The notes beneath the pieces were generated by a model. It ran no database searches. It was not told the DNA's origin and saw only the letters and a list, made by a program, of their open reading frames with translations. Made by a program: the position numbers and the translations under genes. A stretch of 64,000 nucleotides of DNA, taken from NCBI GenBank assembly GCA_964413535.1, contig CAYPTB010000040.1, positions 62,001 through 126,000 of the forward strand, written 5' to 3'. Positions within the stretch are counted from its first letter, which is position 1; each line of letters starts with the position of its first letter. Below are positions 41,893 through 51,361 of this stretch, one piece after another. The stretch is from CAYPTB01 sp964413535. Its GTDB lineage: Bacteria; Planctomycetota; UBA1135; GCA-002686595.

Positions 41893-44526
41893 TCAGCGCC
41901 CACGTTCAGCGAGCACGATCTCGAGCACCGCCTCTTCGTTCGCGCGGACCTCCGTGACGCGCTCTCCGTCGGCATAGCCTGCGGCCGAAGCGCGCACGGT
42001 CCAAGCGCCGGGCTTCACGCCGCGCGCGAGGCGCAGCCCCGCGGCGTCGGTCGAGTCGTCTTCCGCGAAGGAAACGCGCACGCCGACTTCGTTCACGAAG
42101 ACGAGCTTCGCGCCGGCGATCGGCGCACCGTTCGGTGCGACGACGCGCACGCGCAGCCGCCCCCCGGGATGGAGGTCGACTTCGATCGGGCGCCCGTCTT
42201 CGCTCGGCAGGACGTCCTCGACGTACTCCTGTCCGAAGTCGGCGAGCGTCGAGAAGACGGCCAGGCGATAGTAGTCACGGACGAGGTGCGGGAATCGGAA
42301 ACGCCCCGCGTCGTCGGTGAGGACGCGACCGACGAAGTTGCCCGGATCGCCGGGCGAGGTGATCGCGAAGACGAGCACGACCGAGCGCGGCAGCCCCGTT
42401 CCCGACACGCCGTCGCGCACGATGCCGGTCGCCGCTTCACTGGACACGCTCACGTTGCGCTCGATGGCCACCCACTCGGGGACCACGAAATCGTCCACCT
42501 TCACGACCGTCCGGCCCTCATCGGGCGTGAGGAAGATCGAGTAGCTCGCGAAGGGGACCTCCAAGAGCTCGAAGGCGCCGTCGGGACCCGTGTAGGAGTA
42601 GTGCTGATCGCGGCCGTTCGAACCTTCGCGCACGAGCGAGAGCCCCATCCCGGCGACCGGCGCGCCGTCCTGTGTCGTCACGCGTCCGAAGACGCGGGCC
42701 CCCGTGAATGCGCGCGTGAAGTCGACCTGGAGCTCGTCGCAAGCGCCCAGATCGAGAATGCGCATCTCGGGCTTGCCGGCATCCACCCGCTCGCCCAGCG
42801 AGCCGAAGTGCAACACCGCGTAGCTCCCCGGCGGCAAGTTCTCGATGGCATAGCGCCCCTCCGCGTCCGTCACGGCGCCGCTGAAGCTCATGCGCGGATG
42901 CTCGCGCAGGATGTCGGCCGTGCTGGCGACGACGTCGACACCGGTCCACGGCGATCCGTCGACGCGCTCGACGGTGCCGCGGATCGTCGCGCCGCACTGG
43001 AGCGTGATGTGCTGCTCCGCGACCGTCCCTGCGCCCACGGCGAACTTCGGCGACCATCCCGGCGCGTGTTCCGCGTGCGCGGCGCGCAGCACGTGCTCGC
43101 CCGAACGGAGCGCGAGCTCGAACCGTCCTTCGACATCCGTGACCGCGATCCCCGCGAGAAACTCCACGAGCTGGTCGCGCGACATCGCCAGCGGAACTTC
43201 GGGCGCTTCGCTCTCGCTGACGACCCACGCGCCGGCGATCCGGCGGCCGGCGGGATCGACTACGACGCCGCGCACGAGCGAACCTCTCTCGAGCGAGACG
43301 ACCGCGACGAAGTCGGCTCCCGGATCGAGTTCGAACGGTCCGCCCCTCCACAGCGCGAAACCGTCGACGGCGACGTCCACGGTGTAGGAGCCGGCCGCGA
43401 TGCCACCGACCGCGAAGGCGCCGTCCGCCCGGCGCGCGGGGCGCACGATCTCCGGGTCCTGGAGCAGCATGAGCGGCGTGACGCGCACCAGACCGACCCG
43501 CAGCGAGGCTAGCCCGGCTGCGGAGAGGTCTGTCCCTGCGGGAGCCACGACCTCGAGCACGAGCGTCGCCCCCCCTTCCTGCGCAGCGTCGACGGCCGCC
43601 GGGTCGGCGCCTCCGTGCTCGTCGGACAAAACGACCTCGGCGCGATCGGAGCCGGAGTCCGAAGGAAGCGCGACTTCCGCACCTGCATCGGCGCTCCCGA
43701 CGTTGGGGGCGCCTCGAGCCACGCGCCCGCCGCGGACGAATCCGTCCGGTGAGAGGACCCCGCTCGTTCCCGGCGCGAGTTCGACGAGCACTCCCTCGAC
43801 GACGGCCCAAGCGGACCCGTCGGCGAGGAAGACGAGGAGCCTCGACGGATCTCCGCGCAGCACCTCCGCCCGCAAACGGCCGTGCGCGAAGTGCACCCGC
43901 GCAGCGCCGGCCGCGAGGCGCCAGGTCGGCTCACCGGCCGCGGGCTCGGAGGCGAGCTCGAGAGCCCCGCGCCCGAGTTCGAACGCGACACCTCCGTCCG
44001 GCTCGCGCTCGACGCGAACGCCAGCGTTGGCCGCCAGAGTCGCGACGCGGGTCCCCACCTGCAGGACCTTCGAGCTCGCGCCCTTCGGCGTCTCGGCTGC
44101 GAAGGGCATCTCGGACGCCCCGAGCGGTCGATCGAGCGCGCGCCAGATTGCTCCCGCGTCGCCGAGCGGCCGCCAGGCGCCGCGACCACCTGCGAGCAGA
44201 TCCTCGAGCGCGTCGGAGCTCCCGCCGCGAGCGAAGAAGACGATGGCGAGCACGGTCGCAGCAGCGAGGCTCGCAGCCGCTCCGACGACGAAGCGCAACG
44301 GGAATCGGCGCCCAAGGCTGCGCTCTCGGTCCGCCCTGCGTTGCACCGTCTCCTCCACGCCGGCCGTCCGCGCCCCCCCACCGTCGTGCTCGACGCGTGC
44401 CGTCACGCGCTCGAGAACGCGCAGAACGAGCGCTTCGCGGAACTCCTCGTCCGCCAGCACGGGCTCGTAGGCGCGCCCCACGAGCGCCGCGAGATTCTGC
44501 TCCAGGATGCGCGGATCGGGGGTCAC
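41893..44526 (-). CDS. Large FecR-like / carboxypeptidase-regulatory membrane protein (probable anti-sigma partner)
   Basis: An 877-residue protein. It starts at GTG 44526, overlapping the stop of the ECF sigma gene (GTGA). The cytoplasmic N-terminus (1-80) is followed by one span (FVVGAAASLAAATVLAIVFF, about 85-104), then a FecR-like beta domain (about 140-280, TRVATLAANAGVRVEREPDG). Several carboxypeptidase-regulatory/Ig-like repeats follow (about 370-877: GSYTVDVAVDGFALWRGG, AVTDAEGRYAIENLPPGSYA, DGAFELLEVPFASYSIFL). The layout suggests the short N-terminus holds the sigma factor while the long external part senses envelope state. I infer the sigma-regulator role from gene order. Confidence 0.75.
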   Translation of the reverse strand: MTPDPRILEQNLAALVGRAYEPVLADEEFREALVLRVLERVTARVEHDGGGARTAGVEETVQRRADRERSLGRRFPLRFVVGAAASLAAATVLAIVFFARGGSSDALEDLLAGGRGAWRPLGDAGAIWRALDRPLGASEMPFAAETPKGASSKVLQVGTRVATLAANAGVRVEREPDGGVAFELGRGALELASEPAAGEPTWRLAAGAARVHFAHGRLRAEVLRGDPSRLLVFLADGSAWAVVEGVLVELAPGTSGVLSPDGFVRGGRVARGAPNVGSADAGAEVALPSDSGSDRAEVVLSDEHGGADPAAVDAAQEGGATLVLEVVAPAGTDLSAAGLASLRVGLVRVTPLMLLQDPEIVRPARRADGAFAVGGIAAGSYTVDVAVDGFALWRGGPFELDPGADFVAVVSLERGSLVRGVVVDPAGRRIAGAWVVSESEAPEVPLAMSRDQLVEFLAGIAVTDVEGRFELALRSGEHVLRAAHAEHAPGWSPKFAVGAGTVAEQHITLQCGATIRGTVERVDGSPWTGVDVVASTADILREHPRMSFSGAVTDAEGRYAIENLPPGSYAVLHFGSLGERVDAGKPEMRILDLGACDELQVDFTRAFTGARVFGRVTTQDGAPVAGMGLSLVREGSNGRDQHYSYTGPDGAFELLEVPFASYSIFLTPDEGRTVVKVDDFVVPEWVAIERNVSVSSEAATGIVRDGVSGTGLPRSVVLVFAITSPGDPGNFVGRVLTDDAGRFRFPHLVRDYYRLAVFSTLADFGQEYVEDVLPSEDGRPIEVDLHPGGRLRVRVVAPNGAPIAGAKLVFVNEVGVRVSFAEDDSTDAAGLRLARGVKPGAWTVRASAAGYADGERVTEVRANEEAVLEIVLAERGR

Positions 44527-45131
44527 TCGAAGCCTCCGCGCCGGCCCGCCAAGAGTTGGAACACGCGCGCGAACGCGAGCCGCGCGCGATGCAACGTCGA
44601 TTCGGTCGCCTTCTCGCCCCGGCCTTCGCGCCGGGCGATCTCCGACACCGGGAGCCCCTCGACGTATTTCGCCACGAGCGCGCGGCGGTACTCGGGTGAG
44701 AGCGAGGAGAGTGTCGCGCCCACGAGCTCGCGCGTCTCGCGCCGCTCGAGGATCCACTCGGGCAGCGGCTCCTCGTCGATGGCCGCGAGGATCGCGTCGA
44801 TGTCGGAGTCGGCCTCCTCCAGGAGGTCGGCGATCGGCACGGCGCGCATTTCACGCCGGTGCGCGCGAATCTTGTTCTTCGCGATGCCACACAGCCACGT
44901 GTACAGGCTCGAGCGTCCGTCGAAACTCGCGAACCGCTGGACGGCCACGAGCATCGTCTCCCCCACGACGTCCTCCGTCACGGCGCGCTTCCCGCCCACA
45001 CGGTAGTGGACGAACTCGAAGAGAGCGTCGAAGTGCTGCCGGAAGAACCCTTCCGCCGCCGCTCGGTCTCCCGCGAGGATCCGATCGCGGAGCTCGAGCT
45101 CGTGCGTGCGCTCGGCGGAGGATTCGACCAT
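44523..45131 (-). CDS. ECF-type RNA polymerase sigma factor
   Basis: A 202-residue sigma-70 family factor. Region 2 spans about 20-90 (AEGFFRQHFDALFEFVHYRV, then DVVGETMLVAVQRFASFDGRS). Region 4 spans about 140-195 (LSPEYRRALVAKYVEGLPVSEIARREGRGEKATESTLHRAR). It is followed with a 4-bp overlap by the FecR-like membrane protein, the usual place of an anti-sigma factor. The start is ATG 45131; a longer frame upstream is not conserved-looking. Confidence 0.88.
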   Translation of the reverse strand: MVESSAERTHELELRDRILAGDRAAAEGFFRQHFDALFEFVHYRVGGKRAVTEDVVGETMLVAVQRFASFDGRSSLYTWLCGIAKNKIRAHRREMRAVPIADLLEEADSDIDAILAAIDEEPLPEWILERRETRELVGATLSSLSPEYRRALVAKYVEGLPVSEIARREGRGEKATESTLHRARLAFARVFQLLAGRRGGFE

Positions 45132-45383
45132 GGGGGCGCGAGGGTCCCGAGGGTAGTGCCGCGCGGCGCGCCCAGCCTTCGCAGATTCTCGGATCTTCCG
45201 CGGCGCCCTCGTCGGCGCACCCTGTATTCGTACCGATCTCCCGTAGGGCTCTCGGGCTCGGTCTCCTCGCGCTTCGCTCGTCCAACTCTCCGCTCCAGCG
45301 CGCAGCGTCTCGGACGCTCGCGCGCCGTGTCGCGTCGAGGGAATCGCATGGCCGAGGCACGTCGGTTGCCGAAGGAGCCCCCC

Positions 45384-45602
45384 ATGCGCAGGCTGATCCG
45401 GACGTTCATGGTGGTCATGGCCTTCGCCACGCTCGTGAGCTCTCTTCGAGGGCCGCGGCGCAAGAGGGGTTTCCCGCCTCCCAGCCCCGAGGAAACGGCG
45501 CGCTGGGAGGACGAGGGGGGCGCCCCCGTGCCGCCTCGAGGTGCTCGCGAGCTCCGCGACGGAGCCTTCGGCGAAGGTGGCCGGCTCCGCGCTCGCTTGT
45601 AG
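45384..45602 (+). CDS. Small membrane protein
   Basis: A 72-residue protein with one N-terminal hydrophobic helix (LIRTFMVVMAFATLV, about 4-18), an Arg-rich patch and an acidic tail (PSPEETARWEDEGGAPVPP). The ribosome-binding site GAAGGAG lies 6 bp upstream. The S-P-E-E-x-x-R-W-x-x-E-G-G pattern recurs in small membrane proteins I have seen in related bacteria. Function unknown. It lies between the divergent sigma factor gene and a membrane glycosyltransferase-like gene. Confidence 0.55.
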   Translation: MRRLIRTFMVVMAFATLVSSLRGPRRKRGFPPPSPEETARWEDEGGAPVPPRGARELRDGAFGEGGRLRARL

Positions 45603-45680
45603 CGTGTACAAAGCCCCACGACGCTGCGGCGGATCCTCCCTTCGACCGTCGAGCGGAAGCGTCACATGGGGTGAGCCGCT

Positions 45681-47267
45681 TTGCATACGACGCTCGCACG
45701 GGACGCGGATCTCCCCGCCGCATGGACAACGATCGGCCGCCTCGGGATCGCCCTGGCGTTCTTCGTCTACTGCGTCCTGGTCGCGCGTCAGAGCTTCGTC
45801 TGCGACGACGCGTACATCTCCTTCCGCTACGCGCGACATCTCGCGACCGGCGCGGGTCTGTGCTTCAACCTCGGTGAATCTCCGCCCGTCGAGGGCTACA
45901 CGGATCTCGGTTGGGTGCTGTGGATGGCGCTCTTCGAGCGCTTCGGCGCGGATCCGACCTTCTGGTCCCGCGCGACGAGCACCGCTTGCGGAGCGCTCTT
46001 GTTCCTGTGGGTCGTCTCCTTTGCGCGGCGTTCGTTTCCACGCGGCTTCGCGGGTCCGCTCGCTTGCGCGTTCTTCCTCGCAACCTGGCCTCCGCTCCTG
46101 GTCTGGACTACCGGTGGCCTCGGAACGCTGCCCTTCGCCCTGTTCGTCTTCGGAGCCTTCGAACGGCTGCTCGGCACGCGCGGATGCCCACGAACGCGCT
46201 CGGCAGTGCTCTTCGCGCTCGGCCTGATCCTCCTCCGGGCGGACGGCATCTTCTGGGTCGCCGCGCTCGCGGGGCTTTCCTTACTGGAGCTTCGGACGCT
46301 CGATCCCGTCGGACGCCGCCGGCTCCTGCGCGCGATCGTCGTCGTGACCTCGGCGGTCGTCCTCGTCAGCGTGCTGCACACGCTCTGGCGACAGAGCTAC
46401 CACGGCGACTGGTTGCCGAACACGGCGCGGGCGAAGGTCGCGTTCTCGCTGCAGAGCTCGAACCGCGGCTTCCACTATCTCGTGAGCCACTGGCTCATGG
46501 TTCCCGCCAGTGCGGTGGTCCTCCTCGTCGGAGCGGGAATCGGTCTCTTCCGGCGCGTTCGATCCATGCTCCTCGCCTCGGCGATGGTCGCGGCCACCTT
46601 CGCCTACGGCGTTCTCGTCAGCGGCGACTTCATGACGAGCGCGCGCTTCTATGTCCCGGCCGGGGCGTTCCTGGCCGTGCTCGCGGGCGGCATCGTCGAC
46701 CGGATCGCGGGCTTGGGAACCCCGCGACGGACTCGGATCGCTCTCGCGACCACGCTCGCCATCGTCGGCTTGTCACTCCCGTCCGCGTTCGACCTGCACG
46801 TCGCGCCGCTCGCCCTGCGCGAGTCCTGGGACTTTCGTTGGAGACAACGGTACGTCACCGAGTACCAGATGTGGGCCGACATGCGCGACCGCGCGCGCAA
46901 CTGGGCGCAGTTGGGAAGAGCTCTCGGGCTCCACACGCGACCCGGGGAGTCCCTCGTGCGCAGCACCATCGGCGGCGTCGGTTACTACTCGGAGCTCGTC
47001 ATCCACGACCAGTACGGGATCGTCGATCGCGAGGTGGTGAAGGCCGTCCCGAACGTACGCCTCGGAACTCCCGGTCACGATCGCATGGTGGATGCCGAGT
47101 TCTTCGACGATCGAGAGCCGACGTACGCCAATGCTTACGTCCAGCCCGCCTCGGCTCCCACGTTGAAGAGCGGACCGTTCCATGCGGTCGAGCGCATCCC
47201 GCTCGCGGTCGAGGACGGCTTCCCGGAGAACCGCGTGCTGATCCTGGTCCGCCGTCCGCGGCGTTGA
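45681..47267 (+). CDS. Polytopic membrane glycosyltransferase-like protein
   Basis: A 528-residue membrane protein with ~9-10 spans. After span 1 it has VCDDAYISFRYARHLATGAG and PPVEGYTDLGWVLWM (about 40-80). The DDAYISxRYARxLxxGxG block is the signature of GT-C arabinosyl/mannosyltransferase-like proteins, with the Asp pair as the likely catalytic site. A soluble C-terminal part (about 405-528) follows. It likely modifies an envelope glycan. Only a TTG start is available at 45681. Confidence 0.78.
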   Translation: MHTTLARDADLPAAWTTIGRLGIALAFFVYCVLVARQSFVCDDAYISFRYARHLATGAGLCFNLGESPPVEGYTDLGWVLWMALFERFGADPTFWSRATSTACGALLFLWVVSFARRSFPRGFAGPLACAFFLATWPPLLVWTTGGLGTLPFALFVFGAFERLLGTRGCPRTRSAVLFALGLILLRADGIFWVAALAGLSLLELRTLDPVGRRRLLRAIVVVTSAVVLVSVLHTLWRQSYHGDWLPNTARAKVAFSLQSSNRGFHYLVSHWLMVPASAVVLLVGAGIGLFRRVRSMLLASAMVAATFAYGVLVSGDFMTSARFYVPAGAFLAVLAGGIVDRIAGLGTPRRTRIALATTLAIVGLSLPSAFDLHVAPLALRESWDFRWRQRYVTEYQMWADMRDRARNWAQLGRALGLHTRPGESLVRSTIGGVGYYSELVIHDQYGIVDREVVKAVPNVRLGTPGHDRMVDAEFFDDREPTYANAYVQPASAPTLKSGPFHAVERIPLAVEDGFPENRVLILVRRPRR

Positions 47268-47464
47268 CGAGCTCAACCCTTCTTTCAGGGCTCGCTTGGG
47301 ACCCGGCCAGCCTCGCGGCGACCCCTGCGTCCTCGGCAGGCGAACGTCGGCATTTCTCGGTAGCGGTCACGGTTGCGCGTCCGAGTGACGGCGACGCTCG
47401 ATGGAACGCGCTCCTTTTCCGCTCACGACGAGCGGTCTATATCCAAGTCGCGCGTTTTCACGCC

Positions 47465-49066
47465 ATGAGGGGATCGTTCCAAGCGTCGGGCCCAACTGGG
47501 CGGGCAGTCCCGAGAGGGGATGCAGCCGCACGGCGCGGCCCGCACCGACGACCGTGGTGGGGACGTCGTCCGATTCGCAGACAAGCGCTCGCCCTCGCGC
47601 TCCTCGCTTGTGGCGCCGCTGGCTGCGACACGCTGGGCTTTCGCATCCGCTCGCCGATCGTCAGCATCCCGAAGGAGACGTTCTTCGGGCCTGGGGAGCT
47701 GACCGCCGCCGCGATCCAGTCGCAGGTCATGTCGTTCACCGACACGTTCAACGCCGCGATCGCCGAGGCATGGAACCAAGTCGCCGCCGAAGCGCGCGCC
47801 CAGGTCGACGGGGACGTGCCCGATGCCGACGCGGAACGCGCGATCCGCTTACGGCGCTCGGCGCTCGAGAACAAGCTCGCCGCGGTTTCCGCGACGCTCT
47901 CCATCGCCTCCAGCCCCAACCCGACCGTGGCTCTGGCCGACATGGTCACGATGGTAACGCTACAGCGCATGGTTCTCGAGTCGCCTCCGGCGCTCGAGCT
48001 CTTCGGCGAGGCGATCGTCGACGAGTTGCTCGAGACCTACCGCGCGCAGGAGGAGAAGATCTGGAAGATCGCCGCCCTGGCCATGACGGAGGTGCAACGG
48101 GAACAGCTCGCGCAGCTCATCGCCGAGTGGCGCGCGGAGCATCCGGACGCGACCTACGTCTCCAACGTGCGGTTCGAGGACTTCGCGAACGCTCGCCAGC
48201 AGCCGCTGCTCCCAGCCGATGACGCGCGCGAGAACGTGCTCTCGCTCCTCGCGATCGATCCGCTCGCAGGTCTGGACCCCGCCCAGCGCGAGGTGCAGAA
48301 GTCGCGCATGCTCGGCGAACGCATCTTCTTCTACGCCAGCCGTTCCCCGCTCGTCCTGAAGTGGCAGGTCGAGAGCCTGTACCAGAGCATGCTCGGCGCC
48401 CCGGAGCTGCAAGAGCTGCTCGGATCGCTCGACGAGGCGACCGGGTCGATGGCCCGCATCTCCGCCGTGGCGGAGGAACTGCCGCAGCAGTTCGCGGCCG
48501 AGCGCACCGCAGCGCTCGATCAGTTCTTCGACCGCGTGGCAGCCGAACGTCGCGGCTTGATCGACCACGCGATCGGAGCGCTCGACGAGCAGCGCGAAGC
48601 GACGCTCACCGACCTCGATCGCGCCCAGGACGAGTTCCACGGCACGCTGAGCCACTATCGCGAGGCGGTCGAAGTCACGGACGAGACCGCCACGAGCCTC
48701 ACGCAGGCGATCGAGGCCGCGGACGCGTTCGCCGCACGCTTCGACCGCTCGCCGGACGCGCCGCCCGAGCCGGAAGATCCGGAAGAGCCCCAACGCAACG
48801 TCTTCGCCGACTACGACGCCGCGGTCGCCCGCACGGGCGACGCGGCGGAACAACTGACCGCGCTCGCACGGAGCCTGGACGACCTCCTCGGCTCTGCCGC
48901 GGGCGACGGCGACTCCGTGCCCCTCCGCGCAGCCGTCTCCGACGTGCAGGCGGGCGTGCGCGACGTCGTCGACCACGCCTTCCTGCGTCTGCTCGCCCTC
49001 GCCGCCGTGACGCCGCTCTCGATCGCCCTCGCCGCGATCCTCTACCGCCGCGCAACGCGCCGCTAG
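47465..49066 (+). CDS. Lipoprotein with long coiled coils and C-terminal anchor
   Basis: A 533-residue protein. An unusually long Arg-rich leader (1-40) precedes a lipoprotein signal (ALALALLACGAAGC, Cys54). The body is almost all helix with coiled-coil segments (about 340-420, TAALDQFFDRVAAERRGLID and HGTLSHYREAVEVTDETA). An acidic Pro-rich insert (PPEPEDPEEPQ) lies near 435. One C-terminal span (LALAAVTPLSIALAAILY) ends in RRATRR. It may tether two membranes or form a large periplasmic scaffold. No known family. The leader length suggests the true start could lie further in, but no closer in-frame start is obvious. Confidence 0.65.
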   Translation: MRGSFQASGPTGRAVPRGDAAARRGPHRRPWWGRRPIRRQALALALLACGAAGCDTLGFRIRSPIVSIPKETFFGPGELTAAAIQSQVMSFTDTFNAAIAEAWNQVAAEARAQVDGDVPDADAERAIRLRRSALENKLAAVSATLSIASSPNPTVALADMVTMVTLQRMVLESPPALELFGEAIVDELLETYRAQEEKIWKIAALAMTEVQREQLAQLIAEWRAEHPDATYVSNVRFEDFANARQQPLLPADDARENVLSLLAIDPLAGLDPAQREVQKSRMLGERIFFYASRSPLVLKWQVESLYQSMLGAPELQELLGSLDEATGSMARISAVAEELPQQFAAERTAALDQFFDRVAAERRGLIDHAIGALDEQREATLTDLDRAQDEFHGTLSHYREAVEVTDETATSLTQAIEAADAFAARFDRSPDAPPEPEDPEEPQRNVFADYDAAVARTGDAAEQLTALARSLDDLLGSAAGDGDSVPLRAAVSDVQAGVRDVVDHAFLRLLALAAVTPLSIALAAILYRRATRR

Positions 49067-49163
49067 GACGAAGCCGCCCGCTCGAGCACGTCGTTCCTGA
49101 CTCGTATCCTGGGGCCGCCGCGGTGAGCGGCGTGACGACCGACCCAACCAGCGAGGAGCTCCC

Positions 49164-49526
49164 ATGGCGCGCTATGTCGATGGATTCGTGTTGCCGGTCC
49201 CCAAGAAGAAGCTCGATGCCTACCGCAAGCTCGCAAGGCAAGCGGGCAAGATCTGGCGCGAGCACGGCGCGCTCGAGTACCTCGAGTGCGTCGGCGAGGA
49301 CTTGGCGGTGGAGTGCGGGACGCCGTTTCCACGTCTGCTCGCCCTGAAACCCGGCGAGACCGCAGTCGTCTCCTGGATCCTGTACAAGTCGCGCGCGCAT
49401 CGCGACCGCGTGAACGCCAAGGTCATGCAGGATCCGCGCCTGGCGAAGATGATGGACCCGAAGGCGATGCCGTTCGACGTGCAGCGCATGTCCCACGGCG
49501 GCTTCGAGGTCCTCGTCGACGCGTAG
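49164..49526 (+). CDS. DUF1428 family protein
   Basis: A 120-residue protein matching DUF1428: ARYVDGFVLPVPKKKLDAYR at the start, GALEYLECVGEDLAV in the middle, and MPFDVQRMSHGGFEVLVD at the end. The fold is a dimeric ferredoxin-like alpha/beta barrel. Physiological function is unknown, although a family member was once mislabelled as RNA signal recognition particle. ATG is preceded by GAGGAG. It lies 97 bp after the coiled-coil lipoprotein gene. Confidence 0.88.
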   Translation: MARYVDGFVLPVPKKKLDAYRKLARQAGKIWREHGALEYLECVGEDLAVECGTPFPRLLALKPGETAVVSWILYKSRAHRDRVNAKVMQDPRLAKMMDPKAMPFDVQRMSHGGFEVLVDA

Positions 49527-49636
49527 GCGAGCATCTCACCCGCTCTGCGGACGCTTTCGTTCACATCGAGGGCACGACCTGGAGCGAGGGTGCCGCTGCA
49601 GAGCCCTTGCGACGTACAACCGAGCCCGGTGAGGCG

Positions 49637-50467
49637 ATGAGCACGCAACGCGACCGGATCCGCGCGTACTACGCGTCGTTCGACGAGTGGAGCCGGCTCG
49701 ATTCGCCGGAAGGCGCGCTCGAGCACCGTCGCACGCTGGACCTCCTCTCGAAGCACCTCGCGCCCGCGTCGCGCGTCCTCGACCTCGGCGGAGGGCCGGG
49801 TCGCTACGCGGCCGAGCTCGCCCGCCGCGGTCACCGCGTGGTGCTCGCCGACGTCTCGCCAGCTTTGCTCGACGAGGCGCGAAGGAGGTTCGGGGAGCTC
49901 GACGTCGCGGCAAACGTCGAATCGATCGACGAAGTCGACGCCGTGGACCTCGCCATCTACGCGAACGAGTCCTTCGACGCCGTGCTCGCGTTCGGACCCT
50001 TCTATCACCTGATCACCCCCGACGAGCGCGAGGCCGCCGCGCGCGAGCTCCACCGCGTGCTCCGGCCGGGCGGACTCGCCTTCGTCGCGTACATCCCGCG
50101 CCTGAGCGGCATCCTGGGCCTCGTCGAGCGCGCCGCGCAGCGCCCGGAGCAGGTGCCGCCTCGAGCCCTGCGAACCGCGGCGGAGACCGGCGTGTTCCGG
50201 AACGCGTCGGACGCGGGCTTCCAGGAGGGCTACTATCCACCGCCGGGGGAGATCGAAGCGCTGCTCGAGGCGAGCGGTCTGCGCGTGCTCGATTGCCTCT
50301 CCCTGAAGTCCGTCGCGCATCGCCTCGGAGCGGAGGTCGCGCGGCTCGACGCGGCGCGCCGCGCCGAAGTCGACCGGCTCGTCGAGGATCTCGCCCGCCG
50401 GCCCGAGATCGTCGCGACGGGGGGCCACGTCCTCGTGCTCGCGCGCAGACCACCACAGAGCGCGTGA
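49637..50467 (+). CDS. Class I SAM-dependent methyltransferase
   Basis: A 276-residue enzyme. The SAM-binding motif I is VLDLGGGPGRYAAELARRGH (about 47-66). Motif II holds VLADVS (about 68-73) and motif IV is FDAVLAFGPFYHL. ELHRVLRPGGLAFVAYI matches the late motif. Substrate unknown. ATG 49637 was chosen over a longer frame since RAYYASFDEWSRLDS is the usual family start. The upstream DUF1428 gene is 110 bp away. Confidence 0.88.
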   Translation: MSTQRDRIRAYYASFDEWSRLDSPEGALEHRRTLDLLSKHLAPASRVLDLGGGPGRYAAELARRGHRVVLADVSPALLDEARRRFGELDVAANVESIDEVDAVDLAIYANESFDAVLAFGPFYHLITPDEREAAARELHRVLRPGGLAFVAYIPRLSGILGLVERAAQRPEQVPPRALRTAAETGVFRNASDAGFQEGYYPPPGEIEALLEASGLRVLDCLSLKSVAHRLGAEVARLDAARRAEVDRLVEDLARRPEIVATGGHVLVLARRPPQSA

Positions 50468-50553
50468 CCCCGGTCGACTCCGCAGCGGACGGGAGTGTTG
50501 CGCTAACGTGTCGGTTCGACGGGCGATCGCGAGCGCCCGCGTCATCGGCTGCC

Positions 50554-51111
50554 ATGCAAGCGTCCGACACGCCCTCCGTGCTGCGTCCGACTACGCTCGC
50601 CGATCGGCGCCGAGCGTACGAGTGGCTCGCCGCGTCCGACGCCACGCCGACGATGATGGGGCCGCCGTCGTTCCCGGATCACCCGATCCCGACGTGGGAG
50701 GAATTCTGCGCGGACTACCACGAGCGCTTCTTCAGCCCTGACGGCGACGGTTACGGTCGGCTCTTCGTCATCGTCGCCGGTGAACGAGCGATCGGATGCG
50801 CGAGCTACGACGGTCTGGACGGCTGGCGCGGCGTCGCCGAGCTCGACGTCTGGATCGGATCCTCCGCCGACTGGGGGCACGGCTTCGGCTCGTCCGCGAT
50901 CCGCGAGCTCGCGCTCCACCTGCTCGAGCACGCGACGGTCGAAGCGCTCGTCATCCGGCCGTCCGCGCGGAACGAACGGGCCATCGCGGCCTACCGGCGC
51001 GCGGGCTTCACGCCCTACGAACCGACCGTGCACCACCTGCCCGATCGGGCGACGAGCGAGGGCCTCGACTACGCCGACGCCGTCGTGCTCGTACGCACGC
51101 GAGCGAGCTGA
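50554..51111 (+). CDS. GNAT family N-acetyltransferase
   Basis: A 185-residue RimJ/RimL-type acetyltransferase. It starts with LRPTTLADRRRAYEWLA. The acetyl-CoA loop is WIGSSADWGHGFGSSAIRE (about 99-117), where GxGFGS replaces the common RGxGxG/A. NERAIAAYRRAGF (about 143-155) is the conserved C-terminal helix-strand. The target may be a protein N-terminus or an antibiotic; it cannot be decided. It lies 86 bp after the methyltransferase gene. Confidence 0.85.
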   Translation: MQASDTPSVLRPTTLADRRRAYEWLAASDATPTMMGPPSFPDHPIPTWEEFCADYHERFFSPDGDGYGRLFVIVAGERAIGCASYDGLDGWRGVAELDVWIGSSADWGHGFGSSAIRELALHLLEHATVEALVIRPSARNERAIAAYRRAGFTPYEPTVHHLPDRATSEGLDYADAVVLVRTRAS

Positions 51112-51361
51112 TCGCGCGCCGCCGAGCGCAGTGCTCCACGGCTCGGCGACGTCACTCGAGCTCCGCCAAAGCTCGCTCCGTAGTCGACGTGGAACACCTG
51201 GCCGAAGATGCTGCGCTTCGGACATCCTGCAGCGCACCGTCGCGGGCGAGAAGCCGCTTTCTGGTCGAGTACACTCGCGCCCTTCGGCCGCCGCTGCCCG
51301 GCATCCTCGACGAGGTGCGCCGCCTGCAGGACGAGGTCGGCGCCATGGCGGAGGACGAGCG

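Noticed and set aside
45355..45370. AGGCACG-TCGG-TTGCC, a good sigma-54 match
   Set aside because: The predicted transcript would begin at about 45380, after the ribosome-binding site of the only downstream gene (ATG 45384), so it is probably a chance match.
51112..51361. A short frame ending FLVEYTRALRPPLPGILDEV before the pirin gene
   Set aside because: No start with a ribosome-binding site and no homology; it may be a gene remnant, but the evidence is too weak to annotate.
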